Positions 41,615-51,436 are shown, counted from the stretch's first letter. The stretch: 64,000 nt of DNA from Amnibacterium flavum (GCF_003097495.1 NZ_QEOP01000002.1:992001-1056000); one strand, 5' to 3'. A program made the numbers and translations. The notes: generated by a model from the letters alone, not told the origin.

Positions 41615-42570
41615 CCAGTCGCCTCCGGTTCGTGATCCGCCGCCTCCTCCTCACCATCCCGGTGCTGCTCGTCATGAGCATCATCGTGTTCCTCATCATC
41701 CGACTCGTTCCCGGTGATCCGGTGCGCACCATGCTCGGCTTCCGAGCGACCGCCGAGAACGTCGAGCAGGTGCGTCACGAGCTCGGCCTCGACCGGCCGA
41801 TCGTGACCCAGTACTTCGACTTCCTCGGCGGCCTCCTGCGCGGCGATCTCGGGACCGACATCGTCAGCCACGCGTCGCTCGCCGACCTCCTGGCCCAGCG
41901 ACTTCCCGTCACCTTCGAACTGACCGGGCTCGCCATGCTGATCGCGGTCCTGGTGGGCGTACCCCTCGGAGTCCGGGCTGCGACCGGCGGCAGGTGGATC
42001 AAGCGGGCGACGGAGGGGTTCGTCGTCCTCGGCGTCAGCATCCCCGACTTCTGGCTGGGCATCATGCTCGTCCTCGTCTTCGCGTCCACCCTCGTGCTGC
42101 TTCCGCCCTCGGGTTACGTCCCCTTTGAGGTGGCCCCGCTCGACAACCTCCGCTATATGGCTCTGCCGGTCCTGACACTCGCGGTGGGGGAGGCGGCCTA
42201 CATCCTCCGCACGACCCGCAGCGCCGTCGAGTCGGTCATGACCAGGCCTTTCGTCGGCTTCCTCCGCGCCAAGGGAGTCTCGGAGAGTCGGATCGTCTTC
42301 GGGCACGCTCTCCGCAATGCCGCGCCGTCGATCGTGACCGTCATCGGCATCCAGGTCGGCGTGCTCCTGGGCGGCGCGATCATCATCGAAACCCTGTTCG
42401 CCCTTCCCGGGGTGGGACGGCTCGTCGTGACCGCGATCAATCAGCGCAACTATCCGACGGTGCAGGTCGGCGTGCTCGCGATCGCCGCGATCTTCATCCT
42501 GGTCTCGCTCGTCACCGACCTCGTCGTCGGCTGGCTCGACCCGCGCGTCTCGGACGGAGCGGCGACATGA
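41611..42570 (+). CDS. Peptide ABC transporter permease (DppB type)
   Basis: A 319-residue six-span permease with the family-typical VPGDPVRTMLG, GLDRPIVTQYFDFLGGLLRGDLG and the coupling loop RTTRSAVESVMTRPFVGFLRAKGVS. Partner of the next gene, with ATGA overlap on both sides. Confidence 0.94.
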   Translation: MTSRLRFVIRRLLLTIPVLLVMSIIVFLIIRLVPGDPVRTMLGFRATAENVEQVRHELGLDRPIVTQYFDFLGGLLRGDLGTDIVSHASLADLLAQRLPVTFELTGLAMLIAVLVGVPLGVRAATGGRWIKRATEGFVVLGVSIPDFWLGIMLVLVFASTLVLLPPSGYVPFEVAPLDNLRYMALPVLTLAVGEAAYILRTTRSAVESVMTRPFVGFLRAKGVSESRIVFGHALRNAAPSIVTVIGIQVGVLLGGAIIIETLFALPGVGRLVVTAINQRNYPTVQVGVLAIAAIFILVSLVTDLVVGWLDPRVSDGAAT

Positions 42571-43427
42571 CCGCCACCATCGTCGCCCCGGCGACTCCGC
42601 AACGCCGCTCGAAGCGGGCCTCGAACAACGCGGTTCTCGCGGGTGCGATCATCCTCGGCCTGCTCGCTCTCGTGGCGATCTTCGCCCCGCTCCTCGCACC
42701 GCACGACCCCGAAACCGTGGTCGCCGACCAGGTGCTCGGAGCCCCGAGCCTCGAGCACCCCTTCGGATCGGACGCGCTCGGCCGTGACGTGCTCAGCCGG
42801 GTCATGTTCGGGCTGCGGGTCAGCCTGCTCGTCTCCCTCGCCGCCGTGCTCGTCTCCACCGCGATCGCGGTACCTCTCGGACTTCTCGCCGGCTATTTCG
42901 GCGGCCTCACCGACACCGCCATCTCCCGAGTCCTCGACATGGTGCTGGTACTTCCGGCTCTGCTGCTCGCGATCACTTTCATCGCGATCCTCGGGCCGGG
43001 CAGTACGGTCGCGGCGCTCGCGATCGCGGTCATCTATCTGCCGATCCTGGCCAGGGTGATGCGCAGCAGCACGCTCGTGGTCACCCGCAACGATTACGTG
43101 CTCGGCGCGCGTGCCCGCGGGGCCGGGCACCTGCGAGTGCTCATCGGCCACGTCGCGCCCAATGCGCTCGGGCCGGTCATCGTTCAGGCCTCCGTGCTCA
43201 GCGCTTTCGCTCTGCAGCTCGAGGCCGCTCTGAGCTTCCTCGGGCTCGGCACCCAGCCTCCGACCCCGTCGCTCGGCGGGATGCTCAGCGATGGCCGCGA
43301 CGTGCTCAGTCAGGCGCCCTGGGTCGAGATCTTCCCCGGCCTCACCATCGTGGTCGCCGTGCTCTCCTTCACCCTGCTGGGCGAGGGGCTGCGGCGCGCG
43401 TTCGACCCGAAGGGGGTGGCGGCATGA
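42567..43427 (+). CDS. Peptide ABC transporter permease (DppC type)
   Basis: A 286-residue permease with an N-terminal cytoplasmic stretch, GSDALGRDVLSRVMFGLRVSL and the coupling loop LVVTRNDYVLGARARGAGHLRVL. It overlaps its neighbours by 4 bases each. Confidence 0.94.
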   Translation: MTATIVAPATPQRRSKRASNNAVLAGAIILGLLALVAIFAPLLAPHDPETVVADQVLGAPSLEHPFGSDALGRDVLSRVMFGLRVSLLVSLAAVLVSTAIAVPLGLLAGYFGGLTDTAISRVLDMVLVLPALLLAITFIAILGPGSTVAALAIAVIYLPILARVMRSSTLVVTRNDYVLGARARGAGHLRVLIGHVAPNALGPVIVQASVLSAFALQLEAALSFLGLGTQPPTPSLGGMLSDGRDVLSQAPWVEIFPGLTIVVAVLSFTLLGEGLRRAFDPKGVAA

Positions 43428-44425
43428 CCGCGCTGCTGTCGTTGACCGACATGGAGGTCCGCTTCGGCGCCGCCGAGAGCATGGCCTCCGCTGTCGACTC
43501 GGTCTCGCTCGAGGTGAAGAGCGGCGAGATCTTCGGCATCGTCGGCGAGAGCGGCTGCGGCAAGAGCACTCTCGCGAACGCCGTCATGGGCCTCCTCCCC
43601 GGCGCAGCCCACGTCGACGGTTCCGCCAAGCTGCAGAACCGCGAGGTGCTCGGCCTCGACGAGAAATCGCTGAGGGCACTGCGCGGCGACGAGATGTCGA
43701 TGATCTTCCAGGACGCCTCTGCGAGCCTCGACCCCACCTGGCCGGTCGGCGATCAGATCGCCGAGACGATCCGCGCTCACCGCAAGGTCAGCCGTCGTGA
43801 GGCAAAGCAGCAGGCGATCGACCTGATGACCGAGGTCGGCATTCCCGACGCGGCATCCCGCTACGGCGACGCGCCGCATCGACTCTCGGGCGGTATGCGC
43901 CAACGGATCGTCATCGCGGCGGCACTTGCGAACCAGCCCAAGCTGCTGATCGCCGACGAGCCGACGACCGCCCTCGACGTGACGATCCAGGCCCAGGTGC
44001 TGCAGCTCATCCGCCGTCTGCGCGACGATCACGGCACCACCGTCGTGCTCATCACCCACGACCTCGGAGTGGTCGCCGAGATCTGCGACCGCGTCGGCGT
44101 CATGTACGCGGGCCAGTTGGTCGAGGTGGCGGATACCGCCGACCTGTTCGCCGCACCCCGGCACCCGTACACGCGTGCGCTGCTCGCCGCCTCGCCGGGC
44201 GTGCCGACCGAATCGCGGCGCCTCGCGACCATCCCCGGCCAGGTGCCCGCCCCCAGCGACCAGATTCCCGGTTGCCGGTTCCAGGAACGCTGCCCGCGCC
44301 GACTCGAGACCTGCATGACCACCCCGCATCGCGAGCCGGTCTTCCCCAACGAGGTCGCCTGCTGGAACCCCGAGCCGCTGCCCGCCGGCATGGCCAGCCC
44401 GACGGATCTGCTGGGGGAGAAGTGA
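43424..44425 (+). CDS. Peptide ABC transporter ATP-binding protein (DppD type)
   Basis: A 333-residue ATPase: Walker A VGESGCGKST, signature LSGGMRQRIVIAAALANQP, Walker B LLIADEPTTALDV, His in ITHDLG, and the C-terminal Cys-rich oligopeptide-transport domain CRFQERCPRRLETC that may carry an iron-sulfur cluster. Confidence 0.95.
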   Translation: MTALLSLTDMEVRFGAAESMASAVDSVSLEVKSGEIFGIVGESGCGKSTLANAVMGLLPGAAHVDGSAKLQNREVLGLDEKSLRALRGDEMSMIFQDASASLDPTWPVGDQIAETIRAHRKVSRREAKQQAIDLMTEVGIPDAASRYGDAPHRLSGGMRQRIVIAAALANQPKLLIADEPTTALDVTIQAQVLQLIRRLRDDHGTTVVLITHDLGVVAEICDRVGVMYAGQLVEVADTADLFAAPRHPYTRALLAASPGVPTESRRLATIPGQVPAPSDQIPGCRFQERCPRRLETCMTTPHREPVFPNEVACWNPEPLPAGMASPTDLLGEK

Positions 44426-45312
44426 CCGCGCTGCTGCAGGTCGAGAACCTGGTCAAGACCTACCCGGCGAGCGGTGGACTGCCGTTCCGACGCAAGCGCT
44501 TCACCGCGCTCGATCACGTGAGCATCAGCGTCGATCGCGGTCGCACGCTGGGCCTCGTGGGGGAGTCGGGCAGCGGCAAGAGCACGCTCGGTCGCTGCGT
44601 GCTCGGGCTCACCGCCCCCGACAGCGGATCCGTCATCTTCGACGGGGCCGACGTGACGAAGCTACGCGGTGCCAAGCTGTCGGAGTTCCGCCGCCGCGTG
44701 CAGCCTGTCTTCCAGGATCCGTACGGCAGCCTCGACCCGCGCTGGTCGGTCGGCCGCAGTGTGCGCGAGTCGCTCGATGTCTTCCGTGTCGGCACGACCG
44801 CCGATCGCGAGCAGCGCGTTCGCGACCTCTTCGATCGCGTCGGGCTGAACCCTGCTCTCACCGATCGACTGCCGAGCAGCCTGTCGGGCGGACAGCGACA
44901 GCGCGTCGGCATCGCGGCAGCACTCGCCAGCGATCCGGAGCTGATCGTGGCCGACGAGCCGGTCAGCGCTCTCGATGTCAGCGTGCAGGCCCAGATCCTC
45001 AATCTGTTCCAGGACCTGCAGAACGACCTCGGCGTCGCCACGATCTTCGTGACCCACGACCTCGGAGTCGTCGAGCACGTCAGCGACGACATCGCCGTGC
45101 TCTTCCACGGCGAGCTCGTCGAGATCGGGCCGGCAGACCGGATCCTGCATGACCCGCAGCACGACTACACGAAGCGTCTGCTCTCGGCAGTGCCGCGCCC
45201 GCCGCTGATCGGCGCAGGCACACCGCGTCCGACCACGCCGCTCGCGCATCCCACGATCCTTCCCACCTCTGCTCGCACCGCCCCCGCCACCGACATCCCC
45301 ACCACCGACTAG
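44422..45312 (+). CDS. Peptide ABC transporter ATP-binding protein (DppF type)
   Basis: A 296-residue ATPase from GTG 44422, overlapping the previous stop. Walker A VGESGSGKST, FQDPYGSLDPRWSVG, signature LSGGQRQRVGIAAALA, Walker B LIVADEPVSALDV. Pairs with DppD-type partner. Confidence 0.94.
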   Translation: MTALLQVENLVKTYPASGGLPFRRKRFTALDHVSISVDRGRTLGLVGESGSGKSTLGRCVLGLTAPDSGSVIFDGADVTKLRGAKLSEFRRRVQPVFQDPYGSLDPRWSVGRSVRESLDVFRVGTTADREQRVRDLFDRVGLNPALTDRLPSSLSGGQRQRVGIAAALASDPELIVADEPVSALDVSVQAQILNLFQDLQNDLGVATIFVTHDLGVVEHVSDDIAVLFHGELVEIGPADRILHDPQHDYTKRLLSAVPRPPLIGAGTPRPTTPLAHPTILPTSARTAPATDIPTTD

Positions 45313-45321
45313 GAGCCCCCG

Positions 45322-46122
45322 ATGCCTACCGCACAGCTCAACGGAATCACCACGAACTACCTCCTCGAGGGCGACGGCCCCGAGACGGTCGTGCTCATCA
45401 ACGGGCTCGCCGACGACCTCGCCTCCTGGGACTTCCAGGTCCCGGCTCTCCTCGAGGCCGGCTACCGGGTCCTCCGCTTCGACAACCGCGGCATCGGCGC
45501 GTCCGACAAGCCGGCCGGCCCGTACACCTCGCGAATGCTCGCCGACGACGCAAAGGCGCTCGTCGATCAGCTCGGCATCACCGACTTCCACCTGATGGGC
45601 GTCTCGATGGGCGGCATGATCGCCGAGGAGTACGCGCTCGCCTACGCCTCCGATCTGCGCTCGCTCACCCTCGCCTGCACCTACGGCACGCCCGACCCGT
45701 TCTGCCTGCAGATGTTCGCCATGTGGGCGGACATCGCCAAGAAGATCGACGTGCCGTTCGTGATGCGCGACGTGATGCTCTGGGCGTTCACCGGGCCCTT
45801 CTTCGAGAACTTCCCCGCCGAGGCCGCCGAGTTCAGCGAGGCGATGGCCGCCCTGGACATGACCGAGGAGGCCTACCTCTCCCAGCTCAATGTGATCCAG
45901 CAGCACGACGCGCTCGAGCGTCTGACCTCGCTCGATGTCCCCACCTTCGTGCTGGCCGGCGAGGAGGACATCCTCATCCCCGTCCGTCTCTCGCGCCGCC
46001 TGCAGGAGGCGATCCCCGGCAGCAAGTGGGGAACCGTCCCCGGCGGCCACGCCTGCATGTGGGAGTTCCCCGACCAGTTCAACACCGCGTTCATCGACTA
46101 CCTCCGCTCCACCTCTCGCTAA
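45322..46122 (+). CDS. Alpha/beta hydrolase (3-oxoadipate enol-lactonase-like)
   Basis: A 266-residue hydrolase with VLINGLADDLASWDFQ (oxyanion region), FDNRGIGASDKP, nucleophile Ser in GVSMGGM and catalytic His in PGGHACMWEF. GGAGCC precedes ATG 45322. In the transport operon, it may cleave the imported substrate; the lactonase name is by similarity only. Confidence 0.88.
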   Translation: MPTAQLNGITTNYLLEGDGPETVVLINGLADDLASWDFQVPALLEAGYRVLRFDNRGIGASDKPAGPYTSRMLADDAKALVDQLGITDFHLMGVSMGGMIAEEYALAYASDLRSLTLACTYGTPDPFCLQMFAMWADIAKKIDVPFVMRDVMLWAFTGPFFENFPAEAAEFSEAMAALDMTEEAYLSQLNVIQQHDALERLTSLDVPTFVLAGEEDILIPVRLSRRLQEAIPGSKWGTVPGGHACMWEFPDQFNTAFIDYLRSTSR

Positions 46123-46144
46123 CCCCCTCTCAGAAAGCGAAGCA

Positions 46145-47725
46145 ATGGCAACCACAGCGCAACTCCGGTCGCGTCGCACGAGGTTCCTCCTCGGTGCGGC
46201 CGCACTGACCGTCACGGCCCTTCTCACCGCCTGCGCCGGGGGAGGCACGTCGTCGGGCGGCTCCGGCTCGGGCTCGACCGGGTCGATTCAGCAGGGCGGT
46301 GACCTCCGTGCCGCCCTGACCGGCGAGCCCGACGTGCTCGATCCGGCCACATCGGCGATCTACACGGGCGCCGAGGTGTACGAGAACATCTTCAGCAAGC
46401 TCGTCGACTTCGATGCCGACGGTGAGATCATCGGCGACCTGGCGACCAAGTGGGAGCAGACCGACGACACGACGTACACCTTCACGCTCGTCGACAACGC
46501 GACATTCCAGAACGGCGAGAAGTTCACCTCGGCCGACGTGGTCTACACCTTCGACCGCATCCTCGACCCCGAGACCGCGAGCGCCTACGCCGGTCTGTAC
46601 TCGGCGATCGACACGGTCGAGGCGGTCGACGACACCACCGTCGTCTTCCATCTGAAGACTCCGTTCGGCGCATTCCTGACGAACCTGGCGACCAACGGTC
46701 AGATCGTGAACCAGAAGGCGATCGAGTCGTCGGATCCGGCCCGGGAGCCGGTCGGCACCGGCCCGTTCACCTTCGTCGAGTGGGTTCAGGGCGACCACAT
46801 CACGGTGAAGAAGAACGAGGACTACTTCAAGGACGGCAAGCCGTACCTCGACACGATCACGTTCCGCTTCCTGCCCGTCGACCAGAGCCGTATCGACGCC
46901 CTCTCCGCGGGCGAGCTCGACTGGGCTGACGCGGTCCCGCTGAACCAGGTGGCCACCCTGTCGGAGGACCCGCGCTTCACCTACGTGACGAGCGACACCG
47001 CCGGCATCCCCGACTTCCTCGCGATGAACACCACGGCCGCGCCCTTCGACGACGTCCGCGTCCGTCAGGCCGTCTCGCTGGCGCTGGATCGTCAGGAGAT
47101 CACCGATGTCGCCTACTCGGGTACCGGTGAGAACGGTCTCGAAGAGGTGCCGACAGGGTCGAGCTGGTACGACGAGACCGGTCTCTTCGCCACCGAGCCC
47201 GACATCGAGAAGGCGAAGCAGTTGCTCGCCGACGCCGGTTACGCGGATGGCCTGAAGGTCACCTATCTCGGGCTACCCCAGTACCCGGAGCTGCTGAAGA
47301 CCGGTCAGGTCGTTCGTGAGCAGCTGAAGAAGATCGGCATCGACATGGAGATCGAACAGGTCGATGTGTCGGTGTGGTTCGACCAGTACAGCTCGGGCGA
47401 TTACCAGATCACGAGCGCGTATCAGGAGCGCACGATCGACCCGGACAACTTCTACTCGCTGGTCACGAAATCGGGCGGACCGATCAACACGACGTTCTAC
47501 TCGAACCCCGAGGCGGACGCCCTGATCGACCAGGCCTCGTCGTCAGCTGACGAGGCGGCGCGCAAGGACCTGTACCAGCAGATCCGGACGATCGTCACGA
47601 CCGATGCCCCGCTGGTGTTCGCGCACTACGAGACCATCAACTACCTGATGAACCGCAACGTGACCGGTTCGGAGATCACCCCGACTCTTTCCCTGCACAT
47701 GGAGAACGTCGGCTTCACCAGCTAG
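46145..47725 (+). CDS. Peptide ABC transporter substrate-binding lipoprotein
   Basis: A 526-residue family-5 binding protein with signal peptide ending in TALLTACAGG (lipidated Cys at about residue 30) and a Ser/Gly linker. GGDLRAALTGEPDVLDPATSA, then KWEQTDDTTYTFTL and NGEKFTSADVVYTFDR are typical of DppA/OppA. It captures the substrate for the DppBCDF-type importer and ends the operon, followed by a terminator. Confidence 0.94.
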   Translation: MATTAQLRSRRTRFLLGAAALTVTALLTACAGGGTSSGGSGSGSTGSIQQGGDLRAALTGEPDVLDPATSAIYTGAEVYENIFSKLVDFDADGEIIGDLATKWEQTDDTTYTFTLVDNATFQNGEKFTSADVVYTFDRILDPETASAYAGLYSAIDTVEAVDDTTVVFHLKTPFGAFLTNLATNGQIVNQKAIESSDPAREPVGTGPFTFVEWVQGDHITVKKNEDYFKDGKPYLDTITFRFLPVDQSRIDALSAGELDWADAVPLNQVATLSEDPRFTYVTSDTAGIPDFLAMNTTAAPFDDVRVRQAVSLALDRQEITDVAYSGTGENGLEEVPTGSSWYDETGLFATEPDIEKAKQLLADAGYADGLKVTYLGLPQYPELLKTGQVVREQLKKIGIDMEIEQVDVSVWFDQYSSGDYQITSAYQERTIDPDNFYSLVTKSGGPINTTFYSNPEADALIDQASSSADEAARKDLYQQIRTIVTTDAPLVFAHYETINYLMNRNVTGSEITPTLSLHMENVGFTS

Positions 47726-47741
47726 ATCGGGTTTCACGGCT

Positions 47742-47774
47742 GTGGCCCTCGGTGCGAAGCGCACCGGGGGCCAC
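47742..47774 (+). terminator. Hairpin terminator of the peptide operon
   Basis: GTGGCCCTCGGTGC (47742-47755) pairs with GCACCGGGGGCCAC (47761-47774), one wobble pair, loop of five, followed by TTCTCG. Confidence 0.8.
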
Positions 47775-47782
47775 TTCTCGTG

Positions 47783-47884
47783 CCGCCCGTTGACCGACGC
47801 GATAGAAAGGTCCCTCCGCCAGCCGCCCGTTGAGCGAAGCGAAACGAAGGCCCCTCCACCCCCGCCCGTTGAGCGAAACGAAGG
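47783..47884. repeat. Intergenic hairpin repeats
   Basis: Three copies: CCGCCCGTTGACCGACGCGA, CCGCCCGTTGAGCGAAGCGA and a shortened CCGCCCGTTGAGCGAAACGA lacking the AGCG loop half, just after the operon terminator. Confidence 0.85.
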
Positions 47885-47946
47885 CCCCCTCACCGACTCC
47901 CAGCATCACCGGCCTACCGTAAGACCACACCACCAAGGGAGCACGC

Positions 47947-48924
47947 ATGGACTACCGCAACCTGGGCACGTCGGGCCTCGAAGTATCGCGCGTCATCCTC
48001 GGCTGCATGAGCTTCGGCGAACCCGACCGCGGCAACCACGAATGGTCGCTGCCGCTCGACGAGTCCCGTCCCTTCATCCGTCAGGCGATCGAGGCGGGCA
48101 TCACCACCTTCGACACCGCGAACGTCTACTCCGACGGAACGAGCGAGGAGTTCCTCGGCACCCTCCTCCCCGAATTCGCGAAGCGCGACGAGATCGTGCT
48201 CGCGACGAAGGTCCACGGCCGCATGCACCCCGGACCGAAGGGCTCGGGCCTGTCGCGCGGCGCCATCTTCGCCCAGGTCGACGCGAGCCTGCGCCGCCTG
48301 CAGACCGATTACATCGACCTCTACCAGATCCATCGCCACGACCCGAAGGTCCCGGTCGAGGAGACGATGGAAGCCCTGCACGACCTCGTGAAGTCCGGCA
48401 AGGCCCGATACATCGGGGCGTCGTCGATGTGGGCGTGGCAGTTCGCCCAGATGCAGTACGTCGCCGACCTGAACGGCTGGACGCGCTTCATCTCCATGCA
48501 GGATCAGTACAACCTGATCATGCGCGAGGAGGAGCGCGAGATGCTCCCGTTCTGCGCGGATCAGGGCATCGGGGTGATTCCGTGGAGCCCGCTGGCCCGC
48601 GGCAAGCTGACGCGGGACTGGGATGCGGAGACGAGCCGCAGTCAGACCGATGAGTTCGGCAAGACGATCTACACGCAGGCGGTCGAGGCCGACCGCAAGG
48701 TCGTGGCCACCGTCGCCGAGATCGCGGACGAACGTGGAGTCCCGCGCGCGCAGATCGCCCTGGCCTGGCTCCTCGCCCAGCCGGCGGTCACCGCGCCGAT
48801 CGTCGGCGCGACGAAGCCGCACCATCTCGCGGATGCGGTGGCCGCCGTCGACCTCGTCCTGACCGACGACGAACTCGCCCGCCTGACCGAGCACTACGTC
48901 CCGAGGCTGGCAACCGGCTTCTGA
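47947..48924 (+). CDS. Aldo/keto reductase
   Basis: A 325-residue AKR: TTFDTANVYSDG (Asp, Tyr), VLATKVHGR (Lys), YQIHRHDPK (His), SSMWAWQF loop and IPWSPLARG, close to the YajO/AKR11 subgroup. AAGGGAG lies 8 bases before ATG 47947. Single gene. Confidence 0.92.
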   Translation: MDYRNLGTSGLEVSRVILGCMSFGEPDRGNHEWSLPLDESRPFIRQAIEAGITTFDTANVYSDGTSEEFLGTLLPEFAKRDEIVLATKVHGRMHPGPKGSGLSRGAIFAQVDASLRRLQTDYIDLYQIHRHDPKVPVEETMEALHDLVKSGKARYIGASSMWAWQFAQMQYVADLNGWTRFISMQDQYNLIMREEEREMLPFCADQGIGVIPWSPLARGKLTRDWDAETSRSQTDEFGKTIYTQAVEADRKVVATVAEIADERGVPRAQIALAWLLAQPAVTAPIVGATKPHHLADAVAAVDLVLTDDELARLTEHYVPRLATGF

Positions 48925-48925
48925 C

Positions 48926-49014
48926 ACTCGGACGTCCGGACGCCAGATGTTCGGACGTCGGGTAGCGCGGCGTATCGAGACGCTTCGAGTGAGGCCGCAA
49001 GCCGCATCGAGAGT
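48926..49014. repeat. GACGTC repeats plus GTCGGGTAGCGCGG...TATCGAGAC repeat
   Basis: CGGACGTCCGGACGCC, TTCGGACGTCGGG and then TAGCGCGGCGTATCGAGACGC with the second half ...GCATCGAGAG. It belongs to the second repeat family seen at 36410 and 39360. Confidence 0.6.
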
Positions 49015-49018
49015 CCTG

Positions 49019-50032
49019 CTACGGCGTCACGATGGTTGCCAGGTAGGCGGGCAACCCGACAGTCAGCCCGAACCAGGCGACGCCGATGAAGAGAGCGGCC
49101 TTCACCAGCTCTTGCCACACCGACTTCTTGGCTCGCCCCCGACTCCGGGGCCGAGAAGCGGCGGCCTTCTGCCGATGCGGGGCGGCCCGAACGAAGTCCC
49201 GGCCGCGCGCTGGCACGACAGTGTCGATTCGCGTCTCCATCCGAGGCGTTGGGAGAGGCGCGTCCGCCGACTGGGCACCTTGCAGGTTCCGAGCGACTAT
49301 CGCGTTGAAGTGGATGGCCAGCCGTCGGGCATCCACGACTGCTGGCGGAGCACTGCACCACGTCTCGGAGCGGGATGCTGCGGCCGCGATCTCCTCGAGC
49401 TGCTCGGCACTGAACTCGCGTCGGAGGCCGTTCAAGTGACCGAGAAGCTCCCAATCGGCGAGCACTCGGACCCCGCCCTCCGGCAGGGCCTTGACGGTCC
49501 GAGAGCCAGGATTCACGAAGACGATGAGTGGCTGGACAGGGACCGTCAACCCAGATGCACTGCTGAGACGCGTCGATGCACGGGAGGCCTCCTGTGCTGC
49601 CTTTCCGATGTAGTTGGTGTGCTGTCCCGAGACCAGGAGACCATGTCCGCCGATCCAAAGGGACTGCCCCGGGTGGCTTTTCGTATTGATCGTGAATACA
49701 CCGGGTGGACCGATGACGACGTGGTCGATGTCGGTGCCCTGCTCACCGATAGGTACCGAATGGAGGACCGTGAACTCCGAAGGAAGCCACGCCAGGACTC
49801 CAGCAACGGCGATCTCACCGAGGGCGCCCTTGTACCAGGAAAGCGCTTCTCCACTCGGCACGTTGAACCCAGGTGGATGCAATGCCAGCGTCTGCTGCAT
49901 GAGCGAGTGCGCGGGCAAACGCGAACGCAAGTCCGCCATGGTGCCGTCCGATCTCGTCGCCCCCCAGCGACTCACGGCCAAGCTATCCCCGCGAACGACA
50001 CGGCTGCGGGCCCCAGTTCGGGCGCCATTCAC
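49019..50032 (-). CDS. NERD-domain protein with C-terminal membrane anchor
   Basis: A 337-residue protein. The nuclease-related NERD domain covers about 65-190: GALGEIAVAGVL (Glu73), DIDHVVIGPPGVFTINTKSH (Asp and Lys118) and VKALPEGGVRVL. A basic linker follows and LFIGVAWFGLTVGLPAYLA near the C terminus is a membrane span. NERD proteins are predicted nucleases. The first ~30 residues may not belong; MADLRSRL at 49939 is an alternative start. It follows the permease gene by 23 bases on the same strand. Confidence 0.82.
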   Translation of the reverse strand: MNGARTGARSRVVRGDSLAVSRWGATRSDGTMADLRSRLPAHSLMQQTLALHPPGFNVPSGEALSWYKGALGEIAVAGVLAWLPSEFTVLHSVPIGEQGTDIDHVVIGPPGVFTINTKSHPGQSLWIGGHGLLVSGQHTNYIGKAAQEASRASTRLSSASGLTVPVQPLIVFVNPGSRTVKALPEGGVRVLADWELLGHLNGLRREFSAEQLEEIAAAASRSETWCSAPPAVVDARRLAIHFNAIVARNLQGAQSADAPLPTPRMETRIDTVVPARGRDFVRAAPHRQKAAASRPRSRGRAKKSVWQELVKAALFIGVAWFGLTVGLPAYLATIVTP

Positions 50033-50055
50033 ACCCCAACGACCCGCTCACCGCC

Positions 50056-51336
50056 TCAGCTGAGCCGCTGCTTCTCGATCCCGCGTACGCGCGTGATCCC
50101 GCTCATGAGGTGGAACACGACGATCGCGGCCACGGTGCCGAGCACGATGCCACCGAAGCTGAGGTCGCCGGCCGTGATGGTGAAGTTCGCGATGCCCATG
50201 ATGAGCGCGATCCCGGCGGTCAGCTGGTTGACTGGACGGCTGAAGTCGACCTTGTTCTCCACCCAGATGCGAACACCGATGATGCCGATCAGCCCGTAGA
50301 GCGCCGTCGTCACTCCGCCGAGCACGCCGGTGGGGATCGTGTTGATGATCTCGCCGATCTTAGGCGAGAGCCCCAGCACGATCGCCGTGATGCCGGCCAC
50401 CCAGTAGGCGGCCGTCGAGAAGACGCGCGTTGCGGCCATGACGCCGATGTTCTCGCCGTACGTCGTCGTGGGGGAGCCACCGCCGAGACCGGCGAGCACC
50501 GTCGCAATGCCGTCGGCGAAGAGCGCCCGACCGGTGAGCGGGTCGAGGTCGCGGCGGATCAGCTGACCCACGCCCTTGATGTGACCGACGTTCTCGGCGA
50601 TGAGCGCGAGCACGACGGGCAGGAACGTGATGTAGATGCCGATCTGGCTACCCGAGAACTCCGGCGTCGTGAACTGCGGGAGTCCGACCCACGCGGCATC
50701 GGCGACCTTGCTGAAGTCGACCTCGCCGGCGATGACCGATGCGACGTAGCCGACGAGCACTCCGAGCACGATCGAGAGCCGGCCGAAGAACCCCTTGAAC
50801 ACGACGGCGGCGAGCACGATCGCGAGCAGCGTGATGGTCGCGATCAGGGGCGATTCGGCGAAGCTGTCGCGTGCGGTGGGCGCGAGGTTGAAACCGATGA
50901 GGGCGACGATCGCGCCGCTCACGACGGGCGGCATCAGCACGTCGATCCAGTGCGTGCCGACCACCTGCACCAGCACACCGACGAGCGCGAGGATGACGCC
51001 GACGATGATCATGCCGGCCAGCGCAGTACCCGGACCGCCTGCGGTCGTCGCGGCGCCGATGGGCGCGAGGAAGGCGAACGACGACCCGAGGTAGCTGGGC
51101 AGCTTGTTTCGGGTGATCAGCAGGAACAGAAGGGTTCCGACGCCGGAGAAGAGCAGCGTCGTGGCGGGCGGGAATCCGGTGATGAGCGGCACGAGGAAGG
51201 TGGCGCCGAACATGGCGACCACGTGCTGCATGCCGAAGCCGATGGTGCGGCCCCAGGTGAGGCGCTCCTCGGGGAGGACGATCTCGTCGGAGGAGACGTT
51301 CTTGCCGTCGCCGTGCAGAGTCCAGGGAAGTGCCAT
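50056..51336 (-). CDS. Uracil/xanthine permease (NCS2 family)
   Basis: A 426-residue transporter with about 12-14 spans. NCS2 signatures: SSFAFLAPIGAATTAGG, LAENVGH-type sequence ALIAENVGHIKGVGQL, and GGSPTTTYGENIGVMAATRV. It imports uracil or related bases with protons. CGAGGAGACGAC precedes ATG 51336. Confidence 0.93.
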   Translation of the reverse strand: MALPWTLHGDGKNVSSDEIVLPEERLTWGRTIGFGMQHVVAMFGATFLVPLITGFPPATTLLFSGVGTLLFLLITRNKLPSYLGSSFAFLAPIGAATTAGGPGTALAGMIIVGVILALVGVLVQVVGTHWIDVLMPPVVSGAIVALIGFNLAPTARDSFAESPLIATITLLAIVLAAVVFKGFFGRLSIVLGVLVGYVASVIAGEVDFSKVADAAWVGLPQFTTPEFSGSQIGIYITFLPVVLALIAENVGHIKGVGQLIRRDLDPLTGRALFADGIATVLAGLGGGSPTTTYGENIGVMAATRVFSTAAYWVAGITAIVLGLSPKIGEIINTIPTGVLGGVTTALYGLIGIIGVRIWVENKVDFSRPVNQLTAGIALIMGIANFTITAGDLSFGGIVLGTVAAIVVFHLMSGITRVRGIEKQRLS

Positions 51337-51436
51337 GTCGTCTCCTCGGCCCGGGTTGGTGCGGGAGGCGCGAAGCGCGGTGGGCCGGATCGAGCGTAGT
51401 GCCGACTCCGCCGGCGGGCCGGCAACGGCATGCGGA

